Position numbers and translations under genes: made by a program. From Sipunculus nudus (Eukaryota; Annelida; Sipuncula; Golfingiida; Sipunculidae): DNA of 64,000 bases. Below the pieces are notes generated by a model. It had not been told where the DNA came from. It searched no databases and saw nothing but the letters and a program-made list of their open reading frames with translations. Positions 43,501-55,427 of the stretch are shown piece after piece (positions within the stretch are counted from its first letter, which is position 1; the number at the start of each line of letters is the position of its first letter). The DNA is taken from positions 33,549,339-33,613,338 of the forward strand of contig CM049316.1 in the NCBI GenBank assembly GCA_026874595.1, read 5' to 3'.

Positions 43501-46500
43501 TATCAGCCAACCAAATGCAAGTCAACAAACACGCGACAGGCATAAGGCTCGGCCCAGAAACCACGGGTGGGGCAACTCTCTCTGAGCCAGTGGCCTGTTC
43601 AAACGGTCGCCCGGGGCGATGAGCTGTCACTCAAAACGAAATGAACAATATTGGCCTCGTGTATTCCTCGCTTGGCTGGTAAACGGTTTGCTTCCAGCAC
43701 AGGGTCTCATCTGATTGGACCAAAATACAGTGCTCCCCTCTGGTGTAGAGATTCAGGATACAAGGTCATAACAAACAGCGCTTACGATAAAGGAAGTTGA
43801 CCTATAGGTAAAGCGTTGTGTTAAAAGCGTAGTGAATGTATGGCGCATGCGGAGCTTGTTTCTCCTGTCAAACAGGATGTACATCACACCAGGTTACATT
43901 CTTTAGCATATTGCCCAACATGATGTTTATTTTGCGATGTTGCTTTATCTGTGTAAATCGTTTTTAATTGAAAGAAACAGACAGTAAGGATTTTGTTTTC
44001 ATACTAGGAATACATCAGTGAGTGGCCCAAGACGTATTTGAGTCTTATATAAGGGCTATTTTATTCTAACAATATATAGGTCAAGATAAAAACGCGTTAA
44101 AGTGTTGATGTTGGTGTGAGGAACACTACCTTCTATTAAATGTAAAGAAAACTAAAGAAGTAGTCTTTGATTTCAGGGGATTAATCTCTGTAATTACCTC
44201 AGTTGCTATCAAAATGAAGATGTAGATATTGTAGAATATAATAAATACTTAGGATGTATTATTGACAGAAATCTTAATTGGAAAAAAAAAACATGTGTTG
44301 AATCAATTCAAGGACGCAAACTTAAGATTATATTACCTATATTATCTAAGAAAGCTAAATATTATCAAAACCATTATGACCATATCTTATAATTTAGTAA
44401 TTTCCAGTGTCGTATAACTAATGCACTGGAGTGCTGGTTTACAAATATATTTGATAAGTTAAAGAAACAGCTAAATAATACCAAGAAGAGAAGTTGAAGA
44501 TCAACTAGTACTTCTCTTGCAAAACACAAGGAAATCTGTGAAACCAAATCAATGGCCTTCATATGATAGGTCGCGAACGACCCAATTCATCCCCTACATT
44601 CAGAGTTAAGTTTTTTACCTTCAGGCAAACGCTTAAATGCAACATTCTGCAGAATAAAAAAAAAATATCTTGTGTCATACAGTATTATACACTTTTAAAC
44701 TTGCAACCCTCTAGATATTTAATGTTTTGAATAATGTGTTTTGCCTGCAGACAGGCTTATTTTCACATGCATATTGTCAAATAAGTTCTGTGTTATTTTT
44801 ATTTATTTATTATTATGTAATGAATTGTATGTGAACAACAAATTCCTGGAACTGAAGGCTAATAAATGTTATGTTATGTTATTTTATCTTTAATGTTCCA
44901 CAGGCCCCGGTCCAGTTGATACGTTTATATATATTATTTAATATTATTTATTCATATAATAATGGATGCACTCTGTGTAGGTTATTTTAGTTTATAGTAC
45001 GTTCGCGAAAAAGGAACCCTCGTAAAACAAAGTAAACGTGAAAATCGCGAAATGTTTACCTCGTGAATATAAAGCCAACCACAATATCAGTTTTCCTAAA
45101 TAAATCACCAATTAAAGGAGAATTTCTCGGTGGATTAAGTACATGTATGACAGGACTGTAACTGTTTAGACATAGACGCCTTACCCGTCAAGGTATCCCC
45201 TAAAGTTGTGAACCTTTTTCCAAAGTAGGAAAACTCAAGAACAAATGCCTTAAGTCTCTCCCAGAAAAGGACCTGAAACCAATAGAAAAGGTATAGAATG
45301 TTATCCAGCACGTAGCAATTATATAGGTTTTGCCATGAGAGTATGAATACTTTCATGACTATTAAACTGAAAATTGCCGTACATCCTATCCTACGGAGAA
45401 AAAATACAGTGCGAACCCGGATTTAAAATAGTATTACTGTTACCTGATATGTCTGTAGGTAAAATGTCTGTGTATATTAGGCTCCCCTCGAAAACAAGTT
45501 TCGGTTCCAGGAAAACCGATTCTGTATGGTGTCGCCTTGCATTTATAAGTGGACGGTATCGGTTTTAGTAGACAAATTATAATATCTTTAATCATTTAAT
45601 AAATAAAATTAAATAATGATGAAAATGTTGTCAAAATTTAGAGACTAATGTCCGAGCTCTTTATGACTAGTGAGAGCATTACTGACTGTTATTGGCCAAT
45701 TTATATTGCAATTATGATGAAAATACTGTTGTTTATACCTCGATCATTGCTTATTAATCAACTCTAACCGGCATTAACAGTATCAATCAATAAAATAATT
45801 AACAAATTGCACTACTTTCGCCTTATGCCGCCTTCTTGCCAGTATAATTATCGAGTGAACGGTTTTTGCGAAACCGTAACCATCAAGATGGTTTCGCAGT
45901 TTTCTAAATCGAGCTTTAAAAATAGTCTGAGAATAAGTTTCATGAAGTTGTCGTTCGAGAAGTCATCAGTATTCTGGCTCTATCATTCATTAAACCTACC
46001 GGCTTCTGTGGTTCAGGGCAGACGACTCGAAGCCGGGAGGGAGATCGTGAGTTAGATTCTCTACATAGGAGATGAAATTTTTTCACGGTTAGCCCCATCA
46101 AGGGTGACCGCTCTGCAGGATTGATGGGAAAAAAAATGGAAAATTTATGGTGCCCAACGGCCGTGTTTCACTCACAAACGAGTGCGCCTTTCGGGGTTCC
46201 TCTGTGGCAAGACCATGCAGTTGGGACGATTATAAACCGAGGGAACGCATGTGCAGTAGAAACCGGGACTGGTTAACACCAGATTAAAAGGAGAGGCAGC
46301 GTATGATACAGCCCTGTCACTTAGTCCGAAATCGGAATGGGATTCTGCAGGTGTAAATAAAACTAGTTCAGTTATCATAACAAAAAATGGAGGAGGTTGC
46401 CTCCAAAAACAAAAAACAAAAATCACTAAAACTTTGAGGGTGACAGAACCTCGCGCATGGTTATTCACGGTGGTGCGGTGACTGCGGTCATCACCAAAAA

Positions 46501-49500
46501 GGGTGAGAGATCAGTCCGAATTAGGAAAGATTGTTATTATTTGGCAGAGACATATACAATAATACAAACCTTTGGCTAAACGTGATAACTGAAAAAGCTA
46601 GACAATCCCGGCTGGTACTTACAAAATGTTTCCCTAATGTCGATAAACGTTTAGCTCTTTATAATGACTTGCCTAGGTGCCGTCTTCTGAGAATAGCCGG
46701 GGAAAAGCCGCGAAATTGAAACCACGCAGATATTAAACTTTGCTGTGATGGGAAAATAGTCTCTGCAATCGCCACCAGGTAGCAATAATGGGCAATAGTG
46801 GAAAATAAATATAATCCAAATGATGATCATGTTGATCGCAGCGTGCAACGTATCCTCGATCTAGTTTAATTAAAAAAAATGCATAGTTCTCATCAGCAGT
46901 TCTGCACGTCTGATTTATTTATTAAACTGCGATCGCAAGCCGTTTGTCTTGGTAGAATTGCTTGAACTCTCCCCGCTTACGCTTTGTCGGCTTACGGTCG
47001 ATCTGATCATTCGCCGCTAAGAGCTACTCTGCTCTTTCTTCAAGTTCACACTCGCGTGTATCAGGCAGACCTTCCATGCGCGCCGCTTCAGGAATATTGC
47101 CCCTTCCGTAACCAACTTGTTATATCCATAAAACAATGTATCTATTACGTAATCTGAACATGGTATGATTAGGGTAGAGAAGAGGGCCCTTTTTATATTG
47201 ATATGTGATGGCCAAGCTGTGAAACCAATGACCCTTTGAAGCGGCATCGCCAGGTTCCGGCATTTACGGTCATTTTTGTTTGGGCAAAACAAATGTGTGA
47301 AACAGAATTTATACCTATTTTGGTGTTTATTAGAATATTGATATATGCCAAATCGCGAAAATGAAACCCCGTGAAACTAGGAAAAATTGCTTGAGCGCGA
47401 AAATTGAGCCCCGTAAATATAAAGCCAACCACAGAATCTCTCTGATTACCCATCCTCCACAGAAGACAGTTTATTTATCATAATGGGTTAGTCAACTCTA
47501 ATGAAAGTGGGGGGGGGGGGGGGGGGGGTGAGAATCTTACAGTATATCAGCAAGTACTAAAATTGTTCACATAAAAAATAATCACATTTTCCAATCACGT
47601 TTGTCAAACGCCATTTGACCACCATTTTCAATTTCTGATTTTATGACCATGCAGATAAACTAAATGAAGTAAACTTAATTTGCACGTACCTTATTCGCTA
47701 GTGTTTCATGGATTGCGGCGTCAGCGTAGGCTTTAAAATTTGTTATGTTAACACTGCATGGATCTTTGAACCGGAAAGCACCCGAAAACTTGTTCCACAG
47801 GTCTGTGCAGTCTTTGGGCCTAAAACAAAGAACACAATCAGAACCGAAAAAAAACAGATCCAGTGTAACTCTATACTATATTCACTTGTTTATGTAGCCA
47901 TGAATACACGACAAAGTAGGCATTTAAATTGGACTGCGTGGTTAGCCTTATTTGAGTCGTGATAAAAGTCATACGAGGGAATGTCCTGCAAGGCCATTCA
48001 CTCTGTTGCATATGGACCGTGTTAAACAGCCAATAATCTTCACAATAGGCTGTCAGCGATGCATTGACACAAAAGAATATATGTGAACCTAATATCGAAA
48101 GTATAAATCTGTCTGAGTCATTCCTGTATCACATACAAGTTGGATAGTGTCGAGTAACCTAGCAGTGCGAGCTGTGATTGTATTCATGAGCTCAAAACTT
48201 ATTCGACAAACATGCAGGCAGATGCTCCAATATGCTAGAGTTAAAACGGATTTTTTTTCTCTCATACGTACGTGTTATTAAAAAGTATACTAAACAGGTA
48301 ACGATTGATGTGGTTTATGCCTAGTTACAGCGTACTTGTAGGCCATTTGGGATTGTCAGATATGCGTTACATTGCGGTCCTCGATATAAAAGCATTTTCA
48401 CGCTGGTCTAAAGACTGACTGCTGAAATGTTGCTAAAAAAGAGTGCTATTGACGAGGCAATTACAAACGTTTTTTGGTAATATTTTGCCTCCAGAAATTT
48501 ATATAATTCATATCTCAAAACACAATCGTGACTGAAATAATGCAATAAAAGTTAACCCAACTATAAAACCAACTTTCTTCCGATAAAGTTACTCATCATA
48601 TATAACCATGATTATTTATCATGGTAGAGATGGAGAAAATATAAATGTGTTTGATAGGATAAGAAATAGAATGAAATACATACAGAAAATAGAATATACT
48701 GTTTCACAGATTATAGAACAATCTTTGAACTCCTGTAGAAATGCTAAAAACCTGCTACAAAATTTGTAAGATTACCATCAAATACAAGTAGATATTTTAC
48801 AATTTTGTCAAATACATTCGTCTTTTCATGATTTATAGACTGTTGTGTAAAAAGGTGATTGAAACAATGGAACTCATTCCCGTTCGTGTGTGTTCGTGTG
48901 TATGTGTGTGTTTGTTTATAAATAACTCACACAATCATAAATGGAATCTCATGATATTTTCATGGCATTTCGGGAATGAGCCATTAAAGAATCGATCAGA
49001 TTTTTGTGTTGATCCGGCACATGATCTGGATACAGGAACATCATCTAGGAATATTCGTAAATGTAGCGTCACTTATGCACGAATAAACCTAGGAATATGG
49101 ACCGAAAAAGTGAATATATGCACCCAGTGGTTGTTTTGACGGATGAAAAAATATATTCTTCTGTACAGGAATTGTCCCTAATTTACTGGAATAAAAATTA
49201 AAATAGAAATGGGTGAAGTAGAATTGTTAATACGGCATTCTGCAAAAATTGGTTTCTTGTTATGTTATTATTCTCATAATCCAGTGTCTCACGCAATCAA
49301 TAGTCACAAGAACTTTTTATTTAAAAAAAAAAAAAAAAAAAAAAGGCAATTTTTAGGCTCGTAGGTCTTAATCTGGACAATACGACAACACCAAGAACAA
49401 ACACTGCTACCTGGCGGGAAAGTTAAATAACTAATTTACTGTTCTATATGGCCGTCTGCTTCAGAATCATTCACTACGCTTCGGCCTTTTGAAATCAGTT

Positions 49501-50066
49501 CGGCAAAGTCAAAAGAGTTTTTCTTTGGGTGTGTTAATGTGTTAATGTAAATGATAGAAAGAGGACTAGAATCGATGAGTTTATTTCTGTATCAATATTT
49601 AGAAATTCAGATACCGGTACATCAAAGTGCAAAGTTATGATTTAGAACTTTTTGTTTCTTTTCACCTGTCGTGATCACCTATATTCTGTAAAAAAACACT
49701 AACATAACCGTTGGAGAGAGTAATAGTCATATAGTCATATATGTGACAGATAACATTTATTTTTTTTATCTTAACATAATTTGTAATGTTAGCCGTTCCC
49801 GATAACGGGCCACGGGGATTGGGGGGGGGGGGGGGCGGATGGAGTTTTAAGTTTTCCAAAACATCTTGTTGAAGATGCGGTTAATATCTTAAACACACTC
49901 ACCTGTCTCTGAATGGCCCCGGGTTTATTAAACGCTGGTACTCATAACATCTCCCAATGAAAATTTCACTTAGGTTCCTGACTGTTCCTGCAGAATTTGT
50001 CTGGTGACTGGACAGCATCAAACCAGAAAGCACAATAACGAAACAAACTGGAATTGAGCGCTTCAT
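39947..50066 (-). CDS. ADP-ribosyl cyclase, paralogue B
   Basis: Eight exons (49903-50066, 47690-47819, 45185-45272, 43212-43330, 42698-42771, 42205-42297, 40581-40667, 39947-40091) have the same lengths and phases as copy A and again total 900 nt. By hand count about 39 of 299 residues differ. All ten structural Cys, Trp102, Trp161 and Glu198 are kept, and the TLED Glu is again Gly (TLGDTL). Distinctive changes: residues 130-133 are VVDW rather than IGSG, which restores an Asp at the position of CD38 D155; sequon 58 is lost and 206 (NVT) gained. The hydrophobic C-terminus (FLWTTALPVILQQILVS) again suggests a GPI anchor. No disabling change was found, so it is probably functional. Confidence 0.9.
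40502..40573. repeat. (GT)n(GA)n microsatellite beside exon 7 donor, copy B
   Basis: Same composition and position as at 24877-24961 but shorter, so it has changed length since duplication. Confidence 0.9.
40581..40667 (-). CDS. cyclase B exon 7
   Basis: Encodes SRCGAGSLLQLEQIAKGQGL and RFSCDDNPQ. The donor GTAAGT is closer to consensus than the GTAAGC of copy A. Confidence 0.9.
41745..42115 (+). repeat. 340-bp interspersed repeat in cyclase B intron 6
   Basis: Matches 27505-27870 at the equivalent intron position. Confidence 0.6.
42205..42297 (-). CDS. cyclase B exon 6: catalytic Glu
   Basis: Encodes VFAVYELPYLRPPNVTSLHV and the rest to PIL. The catalytic Glu of YELP is kept; the residue two before it is Val instead of Glu. 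Confidence 0.9.
42698..42771 (-). CDS. cyclase B exon 5
   Basis: Encodes FAKQARGETYVLMNGTTQGA and FDPK, one residue different from copy A. Confidence 0.9.
43212..43330 (-). CDS. cyclase B exon 4: divergent rim
   Basis: Encodes YVVDWLQFCGQTAPPGINYD and NCTSGCSVVALFWQAVSVE. The start of the exon differs from copy A at four consecutive residues, while the FCGQ...FW core is preserved. Confidence 0.92.
43430..43830 (-). repeat. dispersed repeat, inverse of 34380-34770
   Basis: Shares 'gtctcatctgattggaccaa' and 'aacaaacagcgcttacgata' with the reverse complement of the intron 1 block in copy A. It is in intron 3 of copy B. Confidence 0.5.
44100..44885 (+). pseudogene. LINE reverse transcriptase fragment
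   Basis: Frames contain LLLNVKKTKEVVFDFRG and VEYNKYLGCIIDRNLNWKK, the post-catalytic part of a CR1/Rex1-like LINE. It ends with 'aataaatgttatgttatgtta', a short tandem 3' tail. Found only in copy B, so inserted after duplication. Confidence 0.65.
45185..45272 (-). CDS. cyclase B exon 3
   Basis: Encodes VLFWERLKAFVLEFSYFGKR and FTTLGDTLT. The TLED Glu position is Gly, as in copy A. Confidence 0.92.
46000..46320 (+). mobile_element. tRNA-derived SINE, family 1
   Basis: 'ggcttctgtggttcaggg' head, degraded B-box (GAGTTAGATTCTC) and the 'gaccgctctgcagg' and 'cgtgtttcactcacaaac' tail shared with 26765-27030. Confidence 0.6.
47690..47819 (-). CDS. cyclase B exon 2
   Basis: Encodes PKDCTDLWNKFSGAFRFKDP, then CSVNITNFKAYADAAIHETL and ANK. 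Confidence 0.92.
49903..50066 (-). CDS. cyclase B exon 1: signal peptide
   Basis: Starts MKRSIPVCFVIVLSGLML, identical to copy A for 18 residues. The frame is open upstream to about 50150, but the leader marks this ATG as the start. Confidence 0.9.
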
Positions 50067-50747
50067 TCCCGTGACAAAGGCGAATTGCTGGTACCAATAT
50101 CTAATGTGGCACTGACAAGTTGATAGTGTCATGAAGGTCGATTTTTGCAACGTGATTTATTTGAATGTGTGAGCAATCTTTAGTTTACTGTTAAGCTACA
50201 TAACTCAACAGATAATCCTATCAACTGTCATGCAGATTGGCTTATCTGATTTAGCCTGTACAAAGTTTAACCAATGATGTGCGTGTTCCTGTTATAAAGT
50301 GAAGACAAACTATCCAGCTTAGGGCTTATCTAGGTTCAAGGAGAGATAAATATAAGAATAAACAATTTGATATAATTTAAAACGTCAGTTTCATACTGCT
50401 TTGCCTCACTGGTCGTTTGGGCTTTTAATATCTATATTATCTCTTCCCTCACTGAGGAATATATATATTTATATATATCAAGCAGCTGTAAGGCCCTTCT
50501 GGTGAGCACACAAAATAGTAAAAACGTTTTTCATCGACGGGCCGTGCGTCGGCAATTACTCTCACGAACCTTTGGAACTGCTTTGAGAAAAATAATTATC
50601 TATTAAACCGCCATCTTACGATCAATATGACCTTCTCTGAGCCGTCTTCGGTTGCTTTTGTCTCGAGAACTACTCGAGCATTTTAAGTGAACATTTTACA
50701 TTAGCTCTGTTGGTTCAGAACTAAAGACTAGCTCAACAGCGTGACAG

Positions 50748-50786
<39 letters not shown>

Positions 50787-51640
50787 CAAGACAGAGAAAA
50801 AGCTGAACAAATTTCTTTTATGAGAAAAATGGCTGGACTGTTTATTACTTTCTTCAACATATGACATATAGTAGTTTTGATATGTTATCCAATATGTTAT
50901 CAGTTCTAACTTCGCCCATGCCGAGGATCCCTGAAATTTCTTAGGATTTCGTTCATGATTGCGTGAATTATATTGTGACCCCCCCCCCTCCAAAAAAAAA
51001 AAAAAAAAAAAACATGAACGGGAATGAACGCATACTCTCTTTCTGGAATAAACTCGGGGTAACCTTTATTAGACTTGTAGTATGTTGTTTTGGGGAGCAT
51101 AATCAAAAGAATTGCAGTGAACTAAATTGTGTTGCAAGAAGTGCTGGATGAATGGAATAATTTGCCTATACTGCTCACTTCGGGTAACAGGAGACGTTGA
51201 AAGGATCTACATTGGAGTTAAAGTTCGGTCGGAGGGTGCGGGGGGAGATACCCTTCACTCAATTTATCCGGTCCAGACTACATAAAAAATATATAAATAA
51301 TTGATAATTTTCATTGTTTGGAAAGATTTGAAGCCTTTCAAGCCTGTGTTCGATGTTTCTTATTGGGCGAAATTACCATACCGTCTCAAATAAAAAAAAA
51401 ATAAAAAAACTCGCAAGGAAATTATGACCCCTAGACGTGAAATCGACAGAAATCCTGACCTCAGACCAGGCTTGATAAAATTAAAAGGCCAGGGTGTATC
51501 AGTGTTTCCGATATAGGTCATACAGGAAGAGTTTTAGGATATTTTTTCCTCGTAAAATTGCTGCTGTTGTGAGATGGTAAAGCAAAGAAAGTGGCCATGG
51601 ATAGGGTACGTATTAAGAAGAGAGAAAGATAATAGTACAA
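50067..51640. other. flank of cyclase copy B
   Basis: The first 400 bp are the promoter flank homologous to copy A. Beyond lie a TA run at 50460, a (CA)n tract at 50740-50784 and poly-C/A at 50980-51011. No coding sequence is supported. Confidence 0.45.
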
Positions 51641-51649
51641 GAGAACAAG

Positions 51650-53565
51650 AACTAGTGGCCCATGGGCCATGACGCTCAGCTGAATTCAAGGATTGTTGAA
51701 TTCGATTACAAGATGGAGAGACCCAAGATCTATATACATGCTAACTTTCAGCTCAATACATTGAGCCACTCCTGAGATATCGGCTGTTATCTAAAAGACA
51801 CCCAGATTCAGACTGCCTAGAAAGGATTGCAGGTGGTGCCACCTGTCTTTATTCTGCACAACTACATAGGTGAGGGAACAACTATGCCTAGTTACGGAAG
51901 ATCAGTCCAAGGGTCTCAAAGGAGTTCTCCAGAAACAAACACCGTTTTTGTATCACATTTTTAATGATTTCGGGGGTACTTATGAGCCCGAGCTCAGAGG
52001 ATATGGGTAACAGAGACCTAATTTCAGATTTCCATGAAGACTTTTCATGGAGCTCCCTAGATGTCAAGTATGAAAATTCTAGGTCAAGTGGTTACAATTT
52101 GTGCCCTGTTACAAGGTGAGGCTTTACTTGAAAGTCTCAAAATGAGAAAAAAATGCGTACAAATTAAAAAAAATAGGTGGCGCCACCAGTCTGCAGGAAC
52201 TGATGAAACACTCCATGATCAATATGAATGCAAAAAATCATGGCCATCAGTACATTAGTTATTCAGATACTGCAGCTTTTTTATCACATTTTTAATTATT
52301 CTTAGGAGTACTTACAAGCCCCATAGCTCAAAGAATATGGGTAACAGAGACCTTATTTCAGGTTTTCAAGGAGATTTTTCATTGGCCTCCTCGCAGGTCA
52401 AGTGAGTAGATTCTAGGTCTAGTCGTTTAGATTTGTGCCCTGTTAACAGATGACCACATCTTAAAAGGTCTCAAAAATAGAGAAAAAAATCGTAAAATTT
52501 GGAAAAAACTACAGGTGGCGCCACTAGTCTGCTGGAAGTGATGGAACATCCCATGATCAATATTCATGCAAAGAATCAAGGTGATCAATGTAGCAGTTAT
52601 TCAGATACTTGAGCTTTTGTATCAAATTTAGCATTATCCTTGGGGGGGGGGGGGGGGGTAATTCAGAGCCCCATAGCTCGAAGGATATGGGTAACATAGA
52701 CCTAATTTCAGGTTTTCAAGGAGATGTTTCATGGACCTCTCTGGATATTAAGTTTGAAGATTCCAGGTCCAGTGGTTACGATTTGTGCCCTGTTAACAGA
52801 TGACAGTTTCATTGCAGGTCTGAAAAAAAAGAGGAAAAAAAATTTGAAAAAATTGGAAAAAATACAGGTGGTGCCACCAGTCTGCAGGAAGTGATGGAAC
52901 ATCCCATGATCAATATTCATGCAAAGAATCACGGTGATCAATGTAGTAGTTATTCAGATACTTGAGCTTTTGTATCAAATTTAGCATTATCCTGGGGGGG
53001 GGGGGGGTACTTCAGAGCCCCATAGCTCGAAGGATATGGGTAACATAGACCTAATTTCAGGTTTTTAAGGAGATGTTTCATGGACCTCTCTGGATGTTAA
53101 GTTTGAAGATTCCAGGTCGAGTTGTTACGATTTGTGCCCTGTTAACAGATGACCACATCTTAAGAGGTCTCAAAAATAGAGAAAAAAATTCGTAAAAATC
53201 GAAAAAATACAGTTGGCGCCACCAGACTGCAGAACCTGATGAAACACTCCATGATCAATATCCATGCAAAATCATGGTGGTCACTGCATTAGTTGTTAAG
53301 ATAATTGAGCTTTTGCATCAAATTTTCCATTATTCTGGGGGGTACTTCGGAGCCCCATACATTAAAGAATATGGGTAACAGAGACCTAATTTTAGGTTTC
53401 CAAGGAGATTTTTTAATGAACCTCCCAGGATGTCAAGTTACAAGATTCTAGGTCCAGCAGTTACAGTTTGTGCCCTGTTAACGGACGGACGGCCAGACGG
53501 ACAACGGAAAAGAGTGATTGCTATAGCTCAGATGACTTAATTACAGTCAGCTGAGCTAAAAATGT
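51650..53565 (+). mobile_element. tandem-core Helitron/pearl-like non-autonomous element
   Basis: It begins with the palindrome GGCCCATGGGCC, contains about five copies of a 340-355 bp unit (GGTGGCGCCACC-like cores at 51832, 52176, 52513, 52867 and 53213), then 'acggacggacggccagacgg' and a terminal hairpin AGCTCAGATGACT/AGTCAGCTGAGCT (53525-53557) followed by AAAAAT. Bivalve non-autonomous elements with a tandem core and 3' hairpin look like this. Class is inferred. Confidence 0.6.
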
Positions 53566-54021
53566 TCTGTGAAAATAAAAGCGGCGGATCCGTGGCCTTA
53601 CTATATTGGGACAATCGATGCATCTATTACGTAAGATGATACACGACAGGACCTCACCTGTTCCGGTGACCCAATTTTGAAGAAACAGCGTATACCGAGT
53701 GATGCTCTTCATCTTGGGTACACCTATTATAATACCTTGTCACGTGACCATGGAATCTGATAAACTATGTTCATTAGGAGATACCTGGTACACGTTTTCC
53801 GTGTACTTTCAGGTGGCGCGAGAATGTATCGAGGAACCGACATACGGTTGTACATACGGTTCTTACTCGGACGTTTCTCTGCGTTCTTTGCTCTAAGTTT
53901 GTTGCTAATAGCTCTGGCGAGGTCATCTGGAATCATAAATAACTCCAGGGAATTTTTTTTTATCGGGAGATGTTGTTAATCCTGGACCGTTTAAAGACGG
54001 ATCAGAGGTTAGAAGTCAGTT

Positions 54022-54027
<6 letters not shown>

Positions 54028-54062
<35 letters not shown>
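54028..54062. repeat. (GA)n microsatellite
   Basis: Uninterrupted GA repeat between the tandem-core element and the gypsy remnant. Confidence 0.9.
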
Positions 54063-54066
<4 letters not shown>

Positions 54067-54589
54067 AAAAAAATTTGTTTATATTATTCAGCACAAATTT
54101 CTTAAAGTCAATGTTGTTAATTGATGTTCTTGTCTGAATTCTATGAAATAAATCTGTTTATGAATCGATAATGAACAGTTTTCCTTCATAATGGTAACAT
54201 TTGATTAAACTTCATGTTTTATGTGCACCATTTCTTGAATGCTCGCTCAAATTTGTATCCTTCCTGCAAGATGTCAGAGTTTCATGCACTCTGTCTCTAC
54301 TACTATACATTTTCAAAATTTATAATTGTGGTCCCAAAGTACGTGGAAGAATTATTTGTTGCGGGGTGGCCTAATAAATACTCGCTTTGATTGTTCCTGG
54401 CCTAACGAATCTACATTCTGAGCTGTATTTTAGAATTATTAATCCAGATGTAGTCTCCTTTCGTCATTCTTTTTCCTCGCTCTGATACTATGAAGAGAAG
54501 TTTTTTTTCAAGAAGTGACACAAAGTAAATATAACGACGCCGGTGCATCTGTGCTACCTTTCCGTTTAACCTCACTATCATCCCGTTGG

Positions 54590-54900
54590 ACGGAAGGAGA
54601 AGGCGTTGGATATCTAGTAGGCGACACATTTCTTTGAAGAGATTGCGATCTAAGTCCCTTCCTTGAACAGTGAGTATGGCCCGAGCACTCTGATAAAATT
54701 TCCGGTAAATTGCTCTAGTTGTACAATTCTGGTTCTCCAGGATATTCCATTTTCTCCATAGGGCCATGAGATCTTAACCTTCATGAAAGATTTTTGGCCA
54801 CTTTGGGTTATCCTGCTCAGAAACTTTCCAGCATCGGATCTTAGCGATACAGAGATTTTCGGATTGGAGTTGACACACCTCGTCATCACTCCAGTTGTCT
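54590..54900 (-). pseudogene. Ty3/gypsy integrase N-terminal remnant
   Basis: Minus-strand frames read NWSDDEVCQLQSENLCIAKI, then MALWRKWNILENQNCTTRAI and YRKF. The pattern resembles the region before the gypsy integrase zinc finger (...ALW..W..L....G.LYR). A stop and frame change split it. Confidence 0.4.
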
Positions 54901-55186
54901 AGCTACTTTGATTGAGGAGCCTGCATGCTTCAGTTATTGTCGTCTCTTTGGCTCAACTTTAGTCATGCAACATCCATGCCGTTTGCAGCAAGTGCACTGC
55001 TACCTAGCGATCCTTCTATATTTTCATGTTAAGTTCGAGGACGGTGACGAACGGTAAAGTCATACGTATCTAGCACGAAAATCCCTCTGAACATACCCAC
55101 CTGTTCAGTAGCCCCTGCATTCTGTGGAATCTCAGCTTAAACGTTACGGTCCGAAAGTTCAGAGCACAGATTACTCCCCCCTAGCA

Positions 55187-55323
55187 TTTACTAGTAAATA
55201 TGCCGCCTATAAAACGGATACAAAATGGAAATAACTTCAGGCTATTACAATTTTGTCCAGTAATCAGTAACTTTGCGCTAATGAAGCATTTACTAGTTAA
55301 TATGCCGCCTAGAAAACGGATCA
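55187..55323. repeat. 36-bp direct repeat pair
   Basis: 'catttactagtaaatatgcc' at 55187 recurs with one change at 55286, followed in both by 'gcct' and 'aaacggat'. The second copy abuts the LINE 3' tail. Confidence 0.7.
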
Positions 55324-55427
55324 GGATAAGATAAGATAAGATATATTTTATCCATCCCACACTGGGAAATTACATTTTGTCCGTACAAATATATGTAAAA
55401 AGTTTTATTACTATAATACTTACTTAC

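Larger units (their letters stand above)
37330..50460. repeat. segmental duplication unit B
   Basis: Homologous to unit A throughout, including the exons, the MITE, the exon 7 microsatellite and the exon 1 flank. Unit B carries an extra block at about 37895-39660 and a LINE fragment in intron 3. Confidence 0.75.

Noticed and set aside
47017-47453. Minus-strand ORFs in cyclase B intron 2
   Set aside because: No recognised motif, no partner exon and repeat-like surroundings.
51832-53490. CRISPR-like array
   Set aside because: Repeat units are about 345 bp and contiguous with no spacers, in a eukaryotic setting.
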